Shown here: positions 1 through 12,999 of the stretch, piece after piece
Position numbering within the stretch: position 1 is the stretch's first letter
How the letters are laid out: each line of letters begins with the position of its first letter
Source of the DNA: Warburgia ugandensis
Lineage: Eukaryota > Streptophyta > Magnoliopsida > Canellales > Canellaceae
Assembly (NCBI GenBank): GCA_035236585.1
Contig: CP141136.1
Coordinates: 55,507,136 to 55,571,135 of the forward strand
Direction: 5' to 3'
Length of the DNA: 64,000 bases
Notes under the pieces: model-generated
What the model was told of the DNA's origin: nothing
What the model saw: only the letters and a program-made list of their open reading frames with translations
Database searches by the model: none
Made by a program: the position numbers and the translations under genes

Positions 1-2900
1 ATAGAGTAACTTCCTTTCCTAAATTAAAATTTTAAAATACCCTTTTAAGTAGATATTTGCGTGTGTGTGCATCCATGTAGATTGTGGATTTAATAGGTCG
101 GATTGCTTCAATCAATTTTTTAAAATGAATCAAATTTATCTAATATGTATCCACCAATTTTAAACAGACAAAAGGATATCTGTATATTTTTATCCATTTT
201 TCCAACTCTAATTGCATACATATAATGTATTGATTGCACTCAAGGACATCTGGAACTCAAATATAATACCTTAAATATCAACATTATTGGAAGATCTTAG
301 GCTCAAAATGGTTAATATTTTACATTCATCTCTCATTTCTTTTGACTCTGAATAATAATACTTATAACTTAAACCCACCCACAGGAGAGGAAATTTAGTG
401 GGTGACCTGCGTAATGTAAGCTTGAGAGACTGCTTTCGATTTGAGGAATTCTAGAGCTTGTACATACATTTGGCTAATTACAATATTTTTGTGCTTCTAT
501 ATTGATATAAGAGCTTTTTGGTTTACTAGCCAAATTGGCAGCATTGATACCCATAAGTAGGAGGAGAAAGATAAAGATAGTTGAGAGAAAAGTTGATGAC
601 AAATGGAGAGAAATATAAGGTGAAAATAACAAAAAATGCTGGAACTTGATAGTTCACGTACACAGCCCTTGTATTGTTACAATACATTGTTCAAATTACA
701 CAATCCAAATTACAAAGTACTTATTAAAAATTCCTCAAAGGAAATACCCTGATCAATGATACTGCAAGTGCGTAGCTCCAAGTTCTGAGCTTTTAATATT
801 CCTTATCTGTATCTGAGATATTGTATACATTCAAATATTTACAATATCACAGCAAGCTATGCTTAGTAGAGGATTTAAAAAACATGATAATTCTACAATA
901 TATCTCAAAGTCCAATAATCCCATTAATCATTTCTATTATATAACACATTCATAAATCATTTCCATTTCTATGTATACCATTAATTTATCATTCTTTAAT
1001 ATTCCTTATCTGTATCTGAGATATTGTATACATTCAAATATTTACAATATCACAGCAAGCTATGCTTAGTAGGGGATTTAAAAAACATGATAATTCTACA
1101 ATATATCTCAAAGTCCAATAATCCCATTAATCATTTCTATTATATAACACATTCATAAATCATTTCCATTTCTATGTATACCATTAATTTATCATTCTTG
1201 TTGAACCTTCTATATACTGTATACGGATAAATCCGTTAAAATCATGAAAGTAGTTAATAGTGACAACAATAAACATTCCCAAGCTATGTTGATTTTATTA
1301 TCAACTCCTTACACTATAATGGGGTCAATATTCATAATCAATACTTTCCACTATAGGAGGACAATATTGTAGCCAGTTTCTATTAGGAATTCTCATATGC
1401 ATCATAATACAAAATACATCAAGGACTAGCATGGTGCAACCTGATCCATACTAGCGCGCTCAAATAACTACTCTATACTCCACTGATACCAACTATGGAA
1501 AATACAATATCCACTTCCGTATGGGAGGACCATGGCTGTCACAATGATGGCCTTTCCATAATTGCCTCACCCCGATTTTCTACCTTTCTTGTGGTATCTA
1601 TCACATTATCAATTTTTGGAGAGCAAGTAGCCATATCCAATAACCCTCATAGCATAGTATTCCCAGGCTTATGCTTGTCTAAAGCAAAACCACAAGCCTC
1701 CATGCTTGTATGTAAAATAATAATTTTTACTTATCAAACGATTTATATGTTTATCTAAGGCTAGAATATCATCTACATTCTTATTTATTTAGGGTTTACC
1801 TATTTGCAATCAATTCTAAACTTTAACAAGTGCATAACTATTCCATCATCATTTGGTTGTATCATAAATATTTCTAAGGCATTTATAACATTTTAATTGT
1901 ATCATGAATTTCTATAATTCTACAAATAAGATCATGTGTAAAAACATGTATGTTTTAAGTAAATGCATCCTTAAAATCCACCTACCTCAAATGTGATATT
2001 TTCACTCCTTAAGATTTGCCACAATCTTGATCAATGTATGCATATCTGTCAAATCATACGTATAATATTATCCCTCATTTCCATATGTACTTCCTATATG
2101 ATCTTTTGATCATCTATAAGGAGGATGAACTAGATCTCTTTCCTGAATTATATTGATCAAGGTTTTAGATCATCTAATCTATTGATCTACATTTAATCTA
2201 AAATCTATATCCTAAATCAAGAATTTAATCTAGATTTAGTGTTCTTTGTTTTATTGTTTTGATCATTCAAGATCTCATAATTGATCTTGTTTGATCATTA
2301 TTATCTTACTTAAAGTTTAGTTTGATTTGATAATTTTCTAACCTTTTATGTCCTTATTATTAATGCTCAACCAGTTAGTGTTTTACTGGTTGAAAATGAT
2401 TTATTTCTTCCTAATTCGAGATTGCTACTCTTATTTCAGATTTGACTAATGCTTATCAGTTAAAGTCTACTAAAAAAGTGATTAATACAATCCTCATGTA
2501 AGAAGGCATTTAGACCTCAATAAATATCAATGGAATGAGAGGGAAGATCACTTGGATCTTGTATACCCCCCATAACCACGATGTTTAGAGTCCACTGGAA
2601 TAGCACTAGCTTAACCTTCTACAAGGTTCATATAAGCTCTTTTACTCTAAGTCCTTTTTCTACTTAATTTTAACTTAGATCCATGAACATTGATCATGTC
2701 ATTCATGGATGTTTATTATTCTCTTAAATGGGCTAAGGAGATGGTGATGAATTCTATTCCTTATCTTATACTAATTACTGTAGCCGCTACTATGATTAAT
2801 TTCATGTCATCCATAAATTATAAGTGTTCATGAAAGTACATCTAACTTTTGATTAATCAAACAATTACATTTTTGGTGATTTTCATGTAATTTTCTCATA
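1..2900. other. AT-rich intergenic DNA, no supported gene
   Basis: No reading frame longer than about 90 codons and no recognisable protein similarity on either strand. The sequence is AT-rich, with many short direct repeats built on GATC and ATCTA words around 2100-2350. It contains the tandem duplication listed separately. The stretch TGATACCA near 1485 resembles the complement of an initiator-methionine-tRNA primer site, but no LTR pair was found around it. It may be decayed retroelement DNA. Confidence 0.5.
792..1197. repeat. 203-bp tandem duplication, nearly identical copies
   Basis: Unit 1 (about 792-994) and unit 2 (about 995-1197) are directly adjacent. I could find only one clear difference, AGAGG versus AGGGG near 871/1074. 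Such identity implies a recent duplication, or an assembly artefact. The unit is AT-rich and has no coding potential. Confidence 0.9.
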
Positions 2901-2908
2901 TTTACTAA

Positions 2909-4706
2909 ACATGAACATTAAATCATAAAATTAATCCAACAAGTAAATCTACTAATAAATCAGATACTATAAATTGACAATTCAGATAAAAAAATATGCA
3001 TATTATAGAGTTTCATCATAATCCAATCATCAGATCAAATTTTCATTCCTTAAATCTAGGTTTTTATCACATTAAGGGTCCAAATCTTAATTTTTTACAT
3101 TTTTGTCACATCTGACCCACAATTTCATGTAATATCATCATTAGATCATCAATACATCTCATCCATAGGGTCTAATCATCCTAGATCTCACTGATCAAGG
3201 AGATTAGTAATAGATTTTGAAATTAACAAAAAGATACATTACTCAAATCATTATTTTTATGAGTTCAATATATTCTACTCATCAAGAGGAATTCAATGGT
3301 CCTTTCTGATCTTAATTTGAAGTTAAATTAAGTTTAGAATCATCATTTTAAGATTTCAGTTCAAAATTTCAACTATCCAGATCACTTTTGGACGATGAGG
3401 ACGTGAGAAAACAAAGCGGCCTATGCCTCCATTACCGGGATGTAGGCGGTGTCTTTTTCTCTACGATCACGTTGTACTCAGGGTGCACATGTGGAGGGAA
3501 CGTCTCTACTTTGCATTCCTATATGTATCTTTAATGCAGGTTGCCGATGAACTGTGAGATGGTCCGATCTGGACAGTCAAATCACCAGTCATTAGATCAA
3601 AGTCAAACATAAATTCTACTATTACTATAGATCTAGGGGTTTGGGCCCTTCTGAATCCATTGAACGGCTCAAATTTCTCATTTGAGTCATCCATGATGGA
3701 TTTCTAGACCTAGGTCACCAGTACTAGATCCACCAAAAAAACATGGCTAGAAAATCTAGTCCGATGATCATCTGGTCTTAAAAACTACCGAAATGGATAG
3801 AGAGGAAAGAGATCCACCTACCTAGAACGTCCAAAGAATAGAAGAACACCTAAAAATAAGAAATCCACGTAGGAGAATAGGTTGCTAGAGTTTACTATTT
3901 TTCGGTGAAATGTCCAATGAATTGTTGTCCCATCTTTATGAAATCATAGGGCTTTTGAAAATTATGATGTTCTGGATCTTTTTAGTGGGTTAGATCTGAA
4001 TTTTAACGGTTGAATCTGAATGTCTAATTGAAATACAGTACCCAGGTGAAAACCTAGGTTAGTAGGAGACAACACATCTCCAGATGTGCCCGATAAGTAG
4101 AGATTAAATATTTTGTCTGGTGCACCTGGGGATGCGCTTCCAGTGAAAGAGAGAGGAGAGAAAAATGGGAAATTTGTGGAGAAAAATAGGGAAGGAGAGG
4201 GAGTTTGGAGCTGGAATCAGAGCGGGAGCTAGGGAATTTAGGGAAGAATTTTATGAACATTTAGGACAAAATTTTGGACTATTTTTAGGCCAATTTTGGA
4301 AATTTTAATAATTTTTTATTTTATTATAAATTCCACTTGGAATTATTTAAATGGGGAGTGGAATTTCCACTACCTCCACTACCAACTGAGTGTTAGCTTG
4401 CATCATTACTGATCTCAATCCTTACCTAACTTTGTAGGCCCCATAATAAAGTGAAATTATCATTTTGCCCTTTTTAATTACAAAAAGGGAGAAAAATAGA
4501 GATTTTTCATCTGAACTCGGAATTTAGCATACTTATAGTCATTTGACTCAATTTTTTGAGTACATTCCAAATATCTATGTTTCAACTCATGATTCTATTT
4601 CTATAAAAAGTGAATTTCTAACAACCTAATATTCCAGCCCTATTTTTCTAAAATTTTCAACTTTTATTAATTGTTCAATTACAACTACAAATTTGAGGTT
4701 ATTACA
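2909..4706 (-). repeat. 3' LTR of the Gypsy chromovirus
   Basis: Two separate parts match the other LTR remnant. About 2937-3190 matches 11480-11725, and about 4510-4706 matches 18314-18514. The inner end (minus strand TGTAATAACC at 4697-4706) adjoins the polypurine tract. The left end is approximate, chosen at a TG dinucleotide (TGAACATTAA). If that is right the LTR is about 1.8 kb, consistent with the long LTRs of Tekay/Del elements. Confidence 0.7.
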
Positions 4707-4719
4707 ATCTTCTCCCTTA
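4707..4719 (-). other. Polypurine tract of the Gypsy element
   Basis: On the minus strand a purine run AAGGGAGAAGA lies directly before the LTR start TGTAATAACC. This is the usual position of the plus-strand primer of LTR retrotransposons. Confidence 0.7.
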
Positions 4720-4789
4720 CAATAATTTCGTCCTCAGAATTTGCTATAGGACAATTACTCAAACAAGCTAGGATATGACTTCCTCAATA

Positions 4790-5492
4790 GAGTGATGTTG
4801 TCACAAGACTTTGATTGAGGGAATTGTTTTGGTCCTCAATTTCTGCTCCTTTCGGTCCAAAATCCATATTGCCCTTTGTTCGAAGGTTAAGTCTGGTTTC
4901 AATGCTTTTGGCATTCTCTGAAGTATATAAGTATCATCTTGTATGTATTTCCGTAGCATAGATACATGAAATACATTATGTACTTCAAAGAGTTGTGGTG
5001 GTAAGGCTAATTTGTAAGCCACTAAACCAATTCTTTCTAATATTTTAAATGGACCAATAAACCTAGGACTAAGTTTTCCTTTATTTTCGAACCTCATGAC
5101 CCCTTTAACTGGTGAGACTTTCAGAAATACATGATCTCCAACTTCAAATTCTAGGTTTCTATGTCTTTTATCTGCATAAGTCTTCTGACAACTGTGAGCA
5201 ATTAAAAATCTCTTCTTTATTACCTTAGCCTTATCAGTATATTGTTCTACAAGTTCTGACTTCATCAGCCTTCTTTCTCCAACCTCACTTCAACAAGTTG
5301 GTGATCGACATGGTCGCCCGTACAATGCCTCATATGGTGCCATACCGATGCTTGCATGAAAATTATTATTATATACAAATTCTATCAATGGAAGATGCTC
5401 ATCCCAATTTCCTTTCCAGTCTAATGCACATACTCTCAACATATCCTCTAATGTTTGAATAGTCCTTTCTGACTGACCATCTATTTAGGGAT
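4790..5492 (-). pseudogene. Gypsy integrase C-terminus and chromodomain (broken)
   Basis: The open segment 4801-5265 (154 codons) shows the integrase C-terminal region, with PRFIGPFKILERIG and VHNVFHVSMLRKY, and ends in a chromodomain start (ILDRKEQKLRTKTIP). The next codons continue as chromodomain-like sequence but hit a stop. Upstream (5266-5492) the frame continues, with stops, through the ...[10 protein letters not shown] segment that carries the catalytic glutamate of the D,D-35-E triad. The 2.6-kb solo LTR then separates it from the rest of the integrase at 8122 and above. In the family this enzyme inserts cDNA into chromosomes, and the chromodomain biases it to heterochromatin. Confidence 0.88.
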
Positions 5493-5497
5493 GAAAC

Positions 5498-8116
5498 TGT
5501 GACGACCCCAGTTTTCTCATGCATTTTTAAATGCAATATCTAATTTCCTAAGGCGGGATGCATCCCTATTTGAAAACTATTTCATAGAAACCATGCAATG
5601 CAGCGAAAAATCTTTTTTTTTTTAACTCATTTTGAAAACCCCGAGTGTCATTTGCTTTCACAACAACTAAGGTAGTTTTTGAAAAACTTCAGAAATCATA
5701 AATGTTTTTCCCTGTGTTTTTCCAAATACAAGGCACAAATTTCAACCGTAACTAAGTACAAACACATGTCCAAAGGGTTGAGAGTTTACTTACATGTATA
5801 TTTGTTTCCTTTTGGATTCACTTGCTCATAGCACTAACATAGATGTCCTCTTTTCGTGAGTGGAGCTGTCCTGAACCATGATATATACGGACATATCCTG
5901 TCCTTAAGTGCTTACTGATGTCTGAAAAATGTTAAGGATTGGGTGAGTATATAATATACTCAGTAGGAGTCTATCACTACTAGTTTTATAATGCATGCGA
6001 TGTTTTAAAATCATATGCTCTTTCCAAAACATGTGCATGTTTGAATACTTAAGTTCAACATCGACATCAAAATCCATTGTCAAACTGAAATACTAACGAC
6101 TTAAAGGATCATATAATCTAAAATCAAAAGTATCATATACATATATATCATAGCATTATGATATGCATAAAATGCTTCATGGAATCCAACTTATGGATAT
6201 CTAGTATGGTATGGTCGACCAACCTCATATCATGCCATATGCAATGCACATAAACCATCAAACCATAGGGTCCACTATGCCCACGACCTCCTCGTCGTGT
6301 GGTCCCTGGGTACCTGAGGACACTCAGTCATAGCCTCCACGGGGCCTATGACACGTCAACCCAGTGCCGTGACACTAGTGGTAGCCCCCTATACCACATG
6401 CAGTTGACATAGGGACTTGCCTCTTTTTGGGCATGGTACCCATCCACCTATTAGTGGTAGAGGCCGGGTGGCCAACCCAGACCCCTCGGCATAGCACCCA
6501 GGGGCTTACTTGCCCAAATCACATAAGATTAAATGAGCCAAAACCTCTTGTTAAAACTTGTCCTCTTTGGGTCCCTCACAACTGCCTGGCCCTCGGCACT
6601 CCAGCATCTTTTGGCAACCCTCAAGGACTTGCAATCTTTGCAAGTACTTAAATCATGCAATGTATGCACTTGTTTGCAACACATATATGTGCATAATGTA
6701 TATGCAATCATTTCAAAACATGGCTATGTACAAAGCATTTATCATGCATGCTGAATTAGTCATGCAAATCAAGTCATATATTTAAAACATATGTTCTCAA
6801 AATAATAATAGTTCTTTTAAAAGAATCTAATAGTGATAGAGCACCTACCTAGCTAGGTCGCGCTAACCCTTTTGTCCTTGGATGCTCCTGATCATGGTTT
6901 GGGGAATTAAGGTTAGTTTAGCCTATCTTTTATGGGTTTTAGAGTAATTGGTCTTATTACTTAGGCATTATGGGTTCATCCCTATGCCTATGGGTGTCCT
7001 AAGGTCATAATTGGGCCTTAGTATCCTTAGTTTACCAACGTTCTAGCGGCCACGCACCACCATCCTATTCTAAGGGTCATGCCCACCTTTCATTGGGTCT
7101 TGATCAGGGATTTTATAGTTTGGATGTGTCCGCGTCGTCGACACGAACACAACGCCTTTTGTGGCGCCTCAATCAGAGCTCTAGATCTCAAGTTATAAGC
7201 GTTTTAGTGTTGTATGTACATAGAGTCTTTAAAGACAAAAAGACGGAATGCTAAAGCGCTGCGCGTCTGCAACGTGCGCCCTGGCTTCCTTAAGGAACCA
7301 AAAGTCCACGCGAACTAGCGCGCTGCGCGTCTACGGCATGCGCCCATTTGGTTTTTCAAACAGAGACGACGTGGAACGTTCCGACTGGAACGTTCCATTG
7401 TCTGAGGGACCGGGGCATCCTCAGGACATCTTGGTTCGACCCTTGTCGAACCAGTGCGGCCCAGGGAACGTCCCTGGGTCCTTGGTGGCTCTCCTGGGCT
7501 CCGTTTTGCATGGTTTTTCATGCAAAAACTTAGGGAAATTGACCTTGGAACTATGAGGGAGATGGGTTTTGAGCGATCTCGGACGTACCTAGCTCATTGC
7601 TGGGTTTTTCTCCTCGTTTTCCCCTCTAGGTCACTGCTCCACGATGGGTTTTCTCCAAGGTTTTGGGCTGCCATTAGAGGCACCCAAGAGCTCTATTTAT
7701 AGGGCTTTTAAAGAGGGTTCTGAAGGGGTTCTAACCGCCTTTGAATGGCGGTGGAGAAACCTCCAGAATGGCGGTGGTTTCTCCTTGAAACACCGCCGTT
7801 CCAGAAACCTGTAAGAGGTTGAAGATGAAGGGTGCCCATATCAAAACGGGCCCCTATGTTTTGCGGTTAAATCCGTTTTTGTGAAATTTACAGTTTTGCC
7901 CATGTACTTCAAATGGCCATAACTTGCTTATTTTAACTCTGTTTTGGGTGATTTTGGTCTCGTTGGATTCCTTTTTCCGAGAAACATCTAATGGAACCAT
8001 TTTTAGGACCAAATTCCTGGGTTTAGCCAAGGAAACTAGTGAAATGACCAAAATTCCCTTATCTTTAAAACTGAACTTTTCATGGGATTTTAATATTAAA
8101 AATTGGGGTCATTACA
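5498..8116 (-). mobile_element. Solo LTR (about 2.6 kb) inserted in Gypsy integrase
   Basis: The segment begins TGTGACGACCCC and ends GGGGTCATTACA, which are canonical TG...CA LTR ends. It is flanked by the 5-bp duplication GAAAC at 5493-5497 and 8117-8121. The integrase reading continues on both sides. No gag or pol sequence lies inside, so it is a solo LTR left by LTR-LTR recombination. Read on the minus strand it starts TGTAATGACCCC, close to the host element's own TGTAATAACC start, so minus orientation is likely but not proven. About 7020-7800 is GC-richer than the flanks. Short open frames there (for example 7248-7556) have no recognisable similarity. Confidence 0.87.
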
Positions 8117-8121
8117 GAAAC

Positions 8122-8560
8122 ATTGTACTAAATCCAAGTGACGTTCCCAATGCTTGTTGTACACTCTTGCAACACCTTGAAGTAAATCTTCTGTCTTTAT
8201 CAGAGATGATGGATGATGGAACTCCATGAAGACTTACTATTTTTTTCACATACAACTTAGCTAAACTGTCCATTGAATGATTTTGTTTAATTGAAAGGAA
8301 ATGTGTTGATTTTGTTAACCTGTATACAATTACCCAAATCATGTCATGGCCTTCATGTGGTTTTGGCAATCCTACCACAAAATCCATAGTGATATAATCC
8401 CATTTCCACTCCGGAAGTTCCGGTGTCTATAACATTCCAGTGGGTCTTTGATGTTCAGCTTTTACGTGTTGACAATTTAGACACTTGGGTACAAATTCAC
8501 CTATTTCTCTTTTCATGCCTTCCCACCAAAAAGTTCTTTTTAAGTCCTAATACATCTTTG
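8122..8560 (-). pseudogene. Gypsy integrase: zinc-binding region and catalytic core (broken)
   Basis: The open segment 8112-8387 gives MDFVVGLPKPHEGHDMIWV, the first catalytic aspartate region, and then ISDKDRRFTS, the second. Its last codons run into the solo LTR. Upstream (8390-8560), with stops and frame changes, lies the zinc-binding part, including CLNCQHVKAEHQRP. The third catalytic residue is on the far side of the insertion, near 5460. Confidence 0.85.
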
Positions 8561-8589
8561 TGCCCTCGAGGTGGATAGAAAATTTTGAC

Positions 8590-9960
8590 TGATGGGCTTC
8601 TTGTAGTAGTTCTTTTCTCAAGTTTTACTTGAGGGAACCACTATCCTTTCCTAAAAACATATGCCTCCATCTGTAACTTTACAAAAACCAGCCTTTTTCC
8701 ACCATTCCTGGGTTACTGTATCCTCTTCTTGGGATTTTAAGACTCAATCTACAGAGGCTAATTTGATGGTGATGTTGGTAAGTACTGCTCTTATCTTTCT
8801 ACTTAATGCATTAGCTACTACGTTCAGCTTTCCAGGATGTTATTGGATGGCAAAATTGTAGTCTTTGTTGTACTCCATCCATCTACTTTGTCTCGTGTTC
8901 AGATTAACCTAAGTGAAAATATACTTGAAGCTTTTGTGATCGGTGAATACATTGTAACTTTTCACGTACAAGTAATGTTGCTAAAATTTTAAGGCAAACA
9001 CTACTGCCACAAGTTCTAGGTCATGTATTAGGTAATTCATTTCATGCTTCTTTAGTTGATGTGAAGCATAAGCAATGACTTTTCCATTTTACATTAATAC
9101 ACTCTGTAACCCTTTTCCTAAAGCATCACAGTATATTTCATAACCCCCACTCCCTGATGATAAGGTTAAAACTGGTGCTATAACCAATATCTTTTTCAAC
9201 TATTGGAAACTATTTTCACACTCATTTGTCCAAGTAAAGTGTACCCCTTTTCTGGTCAATGTAGTCAGAGGGAGAGCTATACAGGAAAACCCTTCAATAA
9301 ATCTATGGTAGTATTCAGCCAGTCTAAGAAAACTATGTATTTCTGTTACTATCTTAGGCTTTGCCCTATTCATTATTGCTTCAACCTTAGTTGGGTCCAC
9401 TTCAACTCCATTTTTGGAAATCACATAACCCAAGAAATTGACTCTCTCTAACCAAAATTCACACTTACTAAATTTATCAAACAATTTATGAGTTCTGAGT
9501 GTGTTTAGTACAATTTGTAAGTGTTCTTGTTATTCTTTATTACTGGTAGATTAAATCAATATATCGTCAATAAAGACAATTACAAACTTATTTAGGAAAT
9601 CCTTGAAGATTCTATTCATCAAATCCCTGAACAATGCAAGTGCATTTGTCAGACCAAGAGACATAACTAGAAATTTATAGTGCCCATACCGAGTTTTGAA
9701 TGTTGACTTGGATATATCCTCATCCTTAATCTGCAATTGATGATATCTTGATCTTAATTTTAGAAAAGACCTTAGCAGATTGGAGTTGATCAAAGCGATC
9801 ATCAATGCATGGTAAAGGGTATTTATTCTTTACCGTCACATTGTTCAACATTCTATAGTCAATACATAATCTCATTGACCCATCCTTCTTCTTCATAAAT
9901 ATTACTAGTGCTCCCCATGGTGAACTACTCGGTCGAATAAACCCTCTGTCTAACAATTCC
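8590..9960 (-). pseudogene. Gypsy reverse transcriptase and RNase H (broken)
   Basis: RT is read in several frames. 9726-9956 holds [20 protein letters not shown]. 9551-9805 holds the [17 protein letters not shown] region and the catalytic [11 protein letters not shown] motif, so both aspartates are kept. 9200-9484 holds the thumb and connection (FSKCEFWLERVNFLGYVIS, PLTTLTRKGVHFTWT). RNase H follows at about 8590-9190, with a segment resembling FTDHKSFKYIF and RQSRWMEYNKDYNF. A one-base frameshift separates the two RT segments and several stops are present, so no active enzyme can be made. Confidence 0.9.
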
Positions 9961-10139
9961 TATAGTTGACTTTTTAACTCTTTCAATTCAGTTGCGGCCA
10001 TTCTATAGGGTGCTTTAGAAATTAGAGTTGTACCAGGAATTAATTCAATGGTAAACTCAATTTACCTATAAGGTGGTAATCCTAGAAGTTCTTCTAGAAA
10101 GATATCTTGGAAATCCTTGACTACGTCAATTTCCTCTAT

Positions 10140-10640
10140 CTTAGGCTATTCAACATCCAAAGCAACCACTATTACTAGAAATGGTTGACATCCCTTGGAC
10201 ATGTGTTTGACAGCCTTCACGGATGATATTATGAATGTGTCTAAGTCTTTTTGTTTCCCATAAAAAACTAACACTTCCTCACCAGGTATGCTAAATGTGA
10301 CTTTTTTCTTGTGACAGTCCATAACTACCCAATATTTTGCTAACCAACCCATTTCCAGTATAATGTCAAATTCTATCATGCTCAATAAAATAGGATCTAT
10401 ATCCATTCTTTTCCCCATTACTTCAATAGGTACATCTTGAAGATTTCCTGTAGTCAAACTGTTTTACCAACCGGAGTTATCACATCTTAGATTGAATCCT
10501 AAGTTTTTCACCATGAATTGTCTACTAGATGCAAATACATAGGATATAAAAGAATGTGTAGATCTTGAATCAACTAATACTTTAGCATGGTTATCATATA
10601 TGAGTAATGTAACTTCTATCACTACATTAGATGTTTGAGC
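10140..10640 (-). pseudogene. Gypsy aspartic protease (broken)
   Basis: The open segment 10146-10457 contains the protease C-terminal region, with FDIILEMGWLAKYWVVMDCHKKKVTF. This matches the usual FDVILGMDWL...VDCHKKKV pattern of plant chromoviruses. The active-site motif lies upstream near 10560-10571 and reads DSRSTHSF. The family motif is DSGSTHSF, so glycine is replaced by arginine at 10563-10565. A stop lies between the two parts. Confidence 0.82.
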
Positions 10641-11480
10641 CTAGCCGTTGGTGATAGCGAATATCCTCCCTTGATGATGAGGGACATTCTTAGGTTTTGC
10701 CTCCTTAATTGCCAGCAGTTTGATGCAGTTAGTGGCAATATGTCCAAGCTCCCCACCATTGTAGCATTTGATAGGAGGTTGTGGTTGTTGTTGTTGTACT
10801 AGATAGGGACATATATTCCCAAGGTGGAATCATCTACATTTGGGACAAGGTCTTCTTTTTGTATGGTTCCCTTGATTTCTTAGAGGTATGAAGTTGTTCA
10901 TAGACCTCTTGCCCTTCTAAAAAGCCCTTTGATTGAACTTTCCCCCTCCACCAAACTTAGTAATTGGGTTTTTCTTAAAATCATCTTCAAATTTTGATGC
11001 CATTTCCACACACTCTGCCAGAGTTGTGGGTTTGGTACTCATCACCTTTGTCCTTGATCCTGGATGTAGTCCTTCCAAGAATTGATCAACTGCATGTCTT
11101 TCAGTGTGACAATTATGTGCTATAAATCTCTTTAACTAAGCAAATTTGTTATCATAATCTACAACTGAGAGATTTCCTTGTTGTAGATCTAGAAATTCTT
11201 TCTCCTTTCTTGCTTGCACGTGAATGGAAAAATACCTGTTGTTAAATTCTTCCCAAGTAGCTTCTTCAAAATTAGAAAAGAAAGTTTTATTGGTTGATCT
11301 CCACCAAAAAGAAGCTTCTTATTTTAAAAGGTATGTAGCAAATTTGACCTTTAGTTCTAAAAGAGTACGTAATACACCAAAAGTTTTCTCTACTTCATAA
11401 ATCCATTCTTCCGCCCTCTCAGCATCACCCTTGCCATTATATCCTATAACCATCTTTTGGAATCTCTCCACCATCTTGTC
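10640..11480 (-). pseudogene. Gypsy gag with degenerate zinc knuckle (broken)
   Basis: Minus-strand translation gives MVERFQKMVIGYNGKGDAE, EEWIYEVEKTFG, FNNRYFSIHVQARKEKEF and FLEGLHPGSRTKV. This is the Retrotrans_gag pattern, interrupted by stops. Near 10730-10770 the zinc knuckle reads CYNGGELGHIATNC, where the second cysteine of CX2CX4HX4C is changed to glycine. The LTR-like sequence at 11480 adjoins the gag start directly, so the primer-binding site and 5' leader appear to be deleted. Confidence 0.8.
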
Positions 11481-11725
11481 TAACAAGTAAATCTATAATA
11501 AAGTAGATATTATAAATTGACAAGTCAAATAACAATTATGCATATTACATATTTCCATCATGATCCAACCATCATATCTAATTTCCATTGTTTAAATCTA
11601 GGGTTTTTATCAATTAAGGGTCCAAATCTTAAATTTTACATTTTTGACACATCTGACACACAATTTCATGAAATATCATCTTTAAATCATCAATATGTCT
11701 CATCCATATGGTCTAATCATCCTAG
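11480..11725 (-). repeat. 5' LTR of the Gypsy element, distal part
   Basis: Matches about 2937-3190 of the 3' LTR, sharing AACAAGTAAATCTA, GGGTCCAAATCTTAA, ACACATCTGAC and GTCTAATCATCCTAGA with scattered differences. It stops abruptly at 11725, where Athila-like LTR sequence begins. The matching LTR resumes at 18314. Confidence 0.8.
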
Positions 11726-12897
11726 AGAGTTTAAAGAATGCAAAGAAAAGTGGAAAAAGAAAGATTTACTTCAGTACAAACAAGGAAAGAAGAATTTTCA
11801 ACTTTAGAAGACCTCTACTTATTTTGAAGAAATTTTGAATACCCTTTATACCCTTTCTTTTGTACCTTATCCTAAGTCCATGCTTCATCCCAATTAAAGA
11901 CCTATTGATTCTAAGATAAATATATTCTTGATGAGGAAATGAATGGATAGGATTTAAAGATTAATACTTCTGAAAGCTCAAAGGTAATGGCATCCATTCT
12001 AAAGCGATAAAAAAACTAAATTCCTTAGTAACTCATGTTCCTTCATGAATATATGTGAGATAAATTTGCTTTGATTGACTTTGCTCACATATTTAAAAGA
12101 GAGATATAGTTTGAATCCATAATCTGAGGGATTTTATTTCTGAGTATATGTCATTAGAGAGAATTGAGGTCAAAACATATTTTAGATGTAGTTTAAAAGT
12201 TAGGAGTTTACTTAGAGATAAAGATTATACTATATGTAGACTGTATACGCACACACTCACTTTGAGATTTGAGTTCAAATGAAATGTTGTTAGCATATGA
12301 GTAGGGTTTTGAATTCTTAGTTTACTTTTATTAATTTACTAAAGTTGATAGATTTATTAAAGATAATTCTCTTAGAAAAAAGTGGAGTTGACTTGAAAAT
12401 TATTTTTGAAATGATGTGATTTGGTTCTTAGTATGTTTTGCTATGGATTAATGAAATGCTGGTTAGGTGGTGTTCACTTTTAGCCAAAATACCCTTATCT
12501 AGTATCTAATTAGATAATTTAAGTAATCAATTTTGAGATTTTACATAAAATTTTGCATTTTAGCTCTAATTGGCTATCCAATCATTGAATTGAAAATTTT
12601 AACCGTCAAATGATCATCAGAGCTAATCAGAGGAGTAATGAATGGTTTAGATGATTCTAATTTGGTCATATGTATTGTAGATCAATCAGATTAGATTGGA
12701 TGATCCAGACAGATGGATTAGCTCAAGATGATGAAGGTTCTTGGAAAAAGAGGAATTTGAAGATCATCAGGAAGCCTAGATAGATAATGAAGAAGAAGAG
12801 GGGTTTGAATCAAAATTATACTCCTCTAGAAGATTTATAAAAAGAGAAGAAATCTGAAGAATAAGAAGTTTTGGCAAGGTTGGAGGCTGTGAGGTTA
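11726..12897 (+). repeat. Athila-like 5' LTR, truncated at both ends
   Basis: Direct repeat of 15868-17046 with roughly 90% identity by eye, for example GCAAAGAAAAGT, AGAAGACCTCTACTTATTT and AGACTGTATACGCACACAC in both. The left end is lost at the junction with the chromovirus LTR. At 12898, just after GGCAAGGTTGGAGGCT, similarity stops, so the CT-rich and terminal parts present in the other copy are missing. Confidence 0.8.
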
Positions 12898-12999
12898 GTG
12901 TAGTATTTGTGAAAGTATTGCCCATCTTACTTAGGAATGTCCTACCATTCCAGCATTTTAACAAGTACTTCATGATTCAGTTAATGCACTTAATAATTA

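Noticed and set aside
1480-1495. Possible primer-binding site (TGATACCA) of an LTR element
   Set aside because: An 8-bp match only; no LTR pair or pol sequence nearby.
7248-7556. 102-codon frame in GC-richer DNA
   Set aside because: Inside the solo LTR. LTRs rarely encode proteins and the peptide resembles nothing known.
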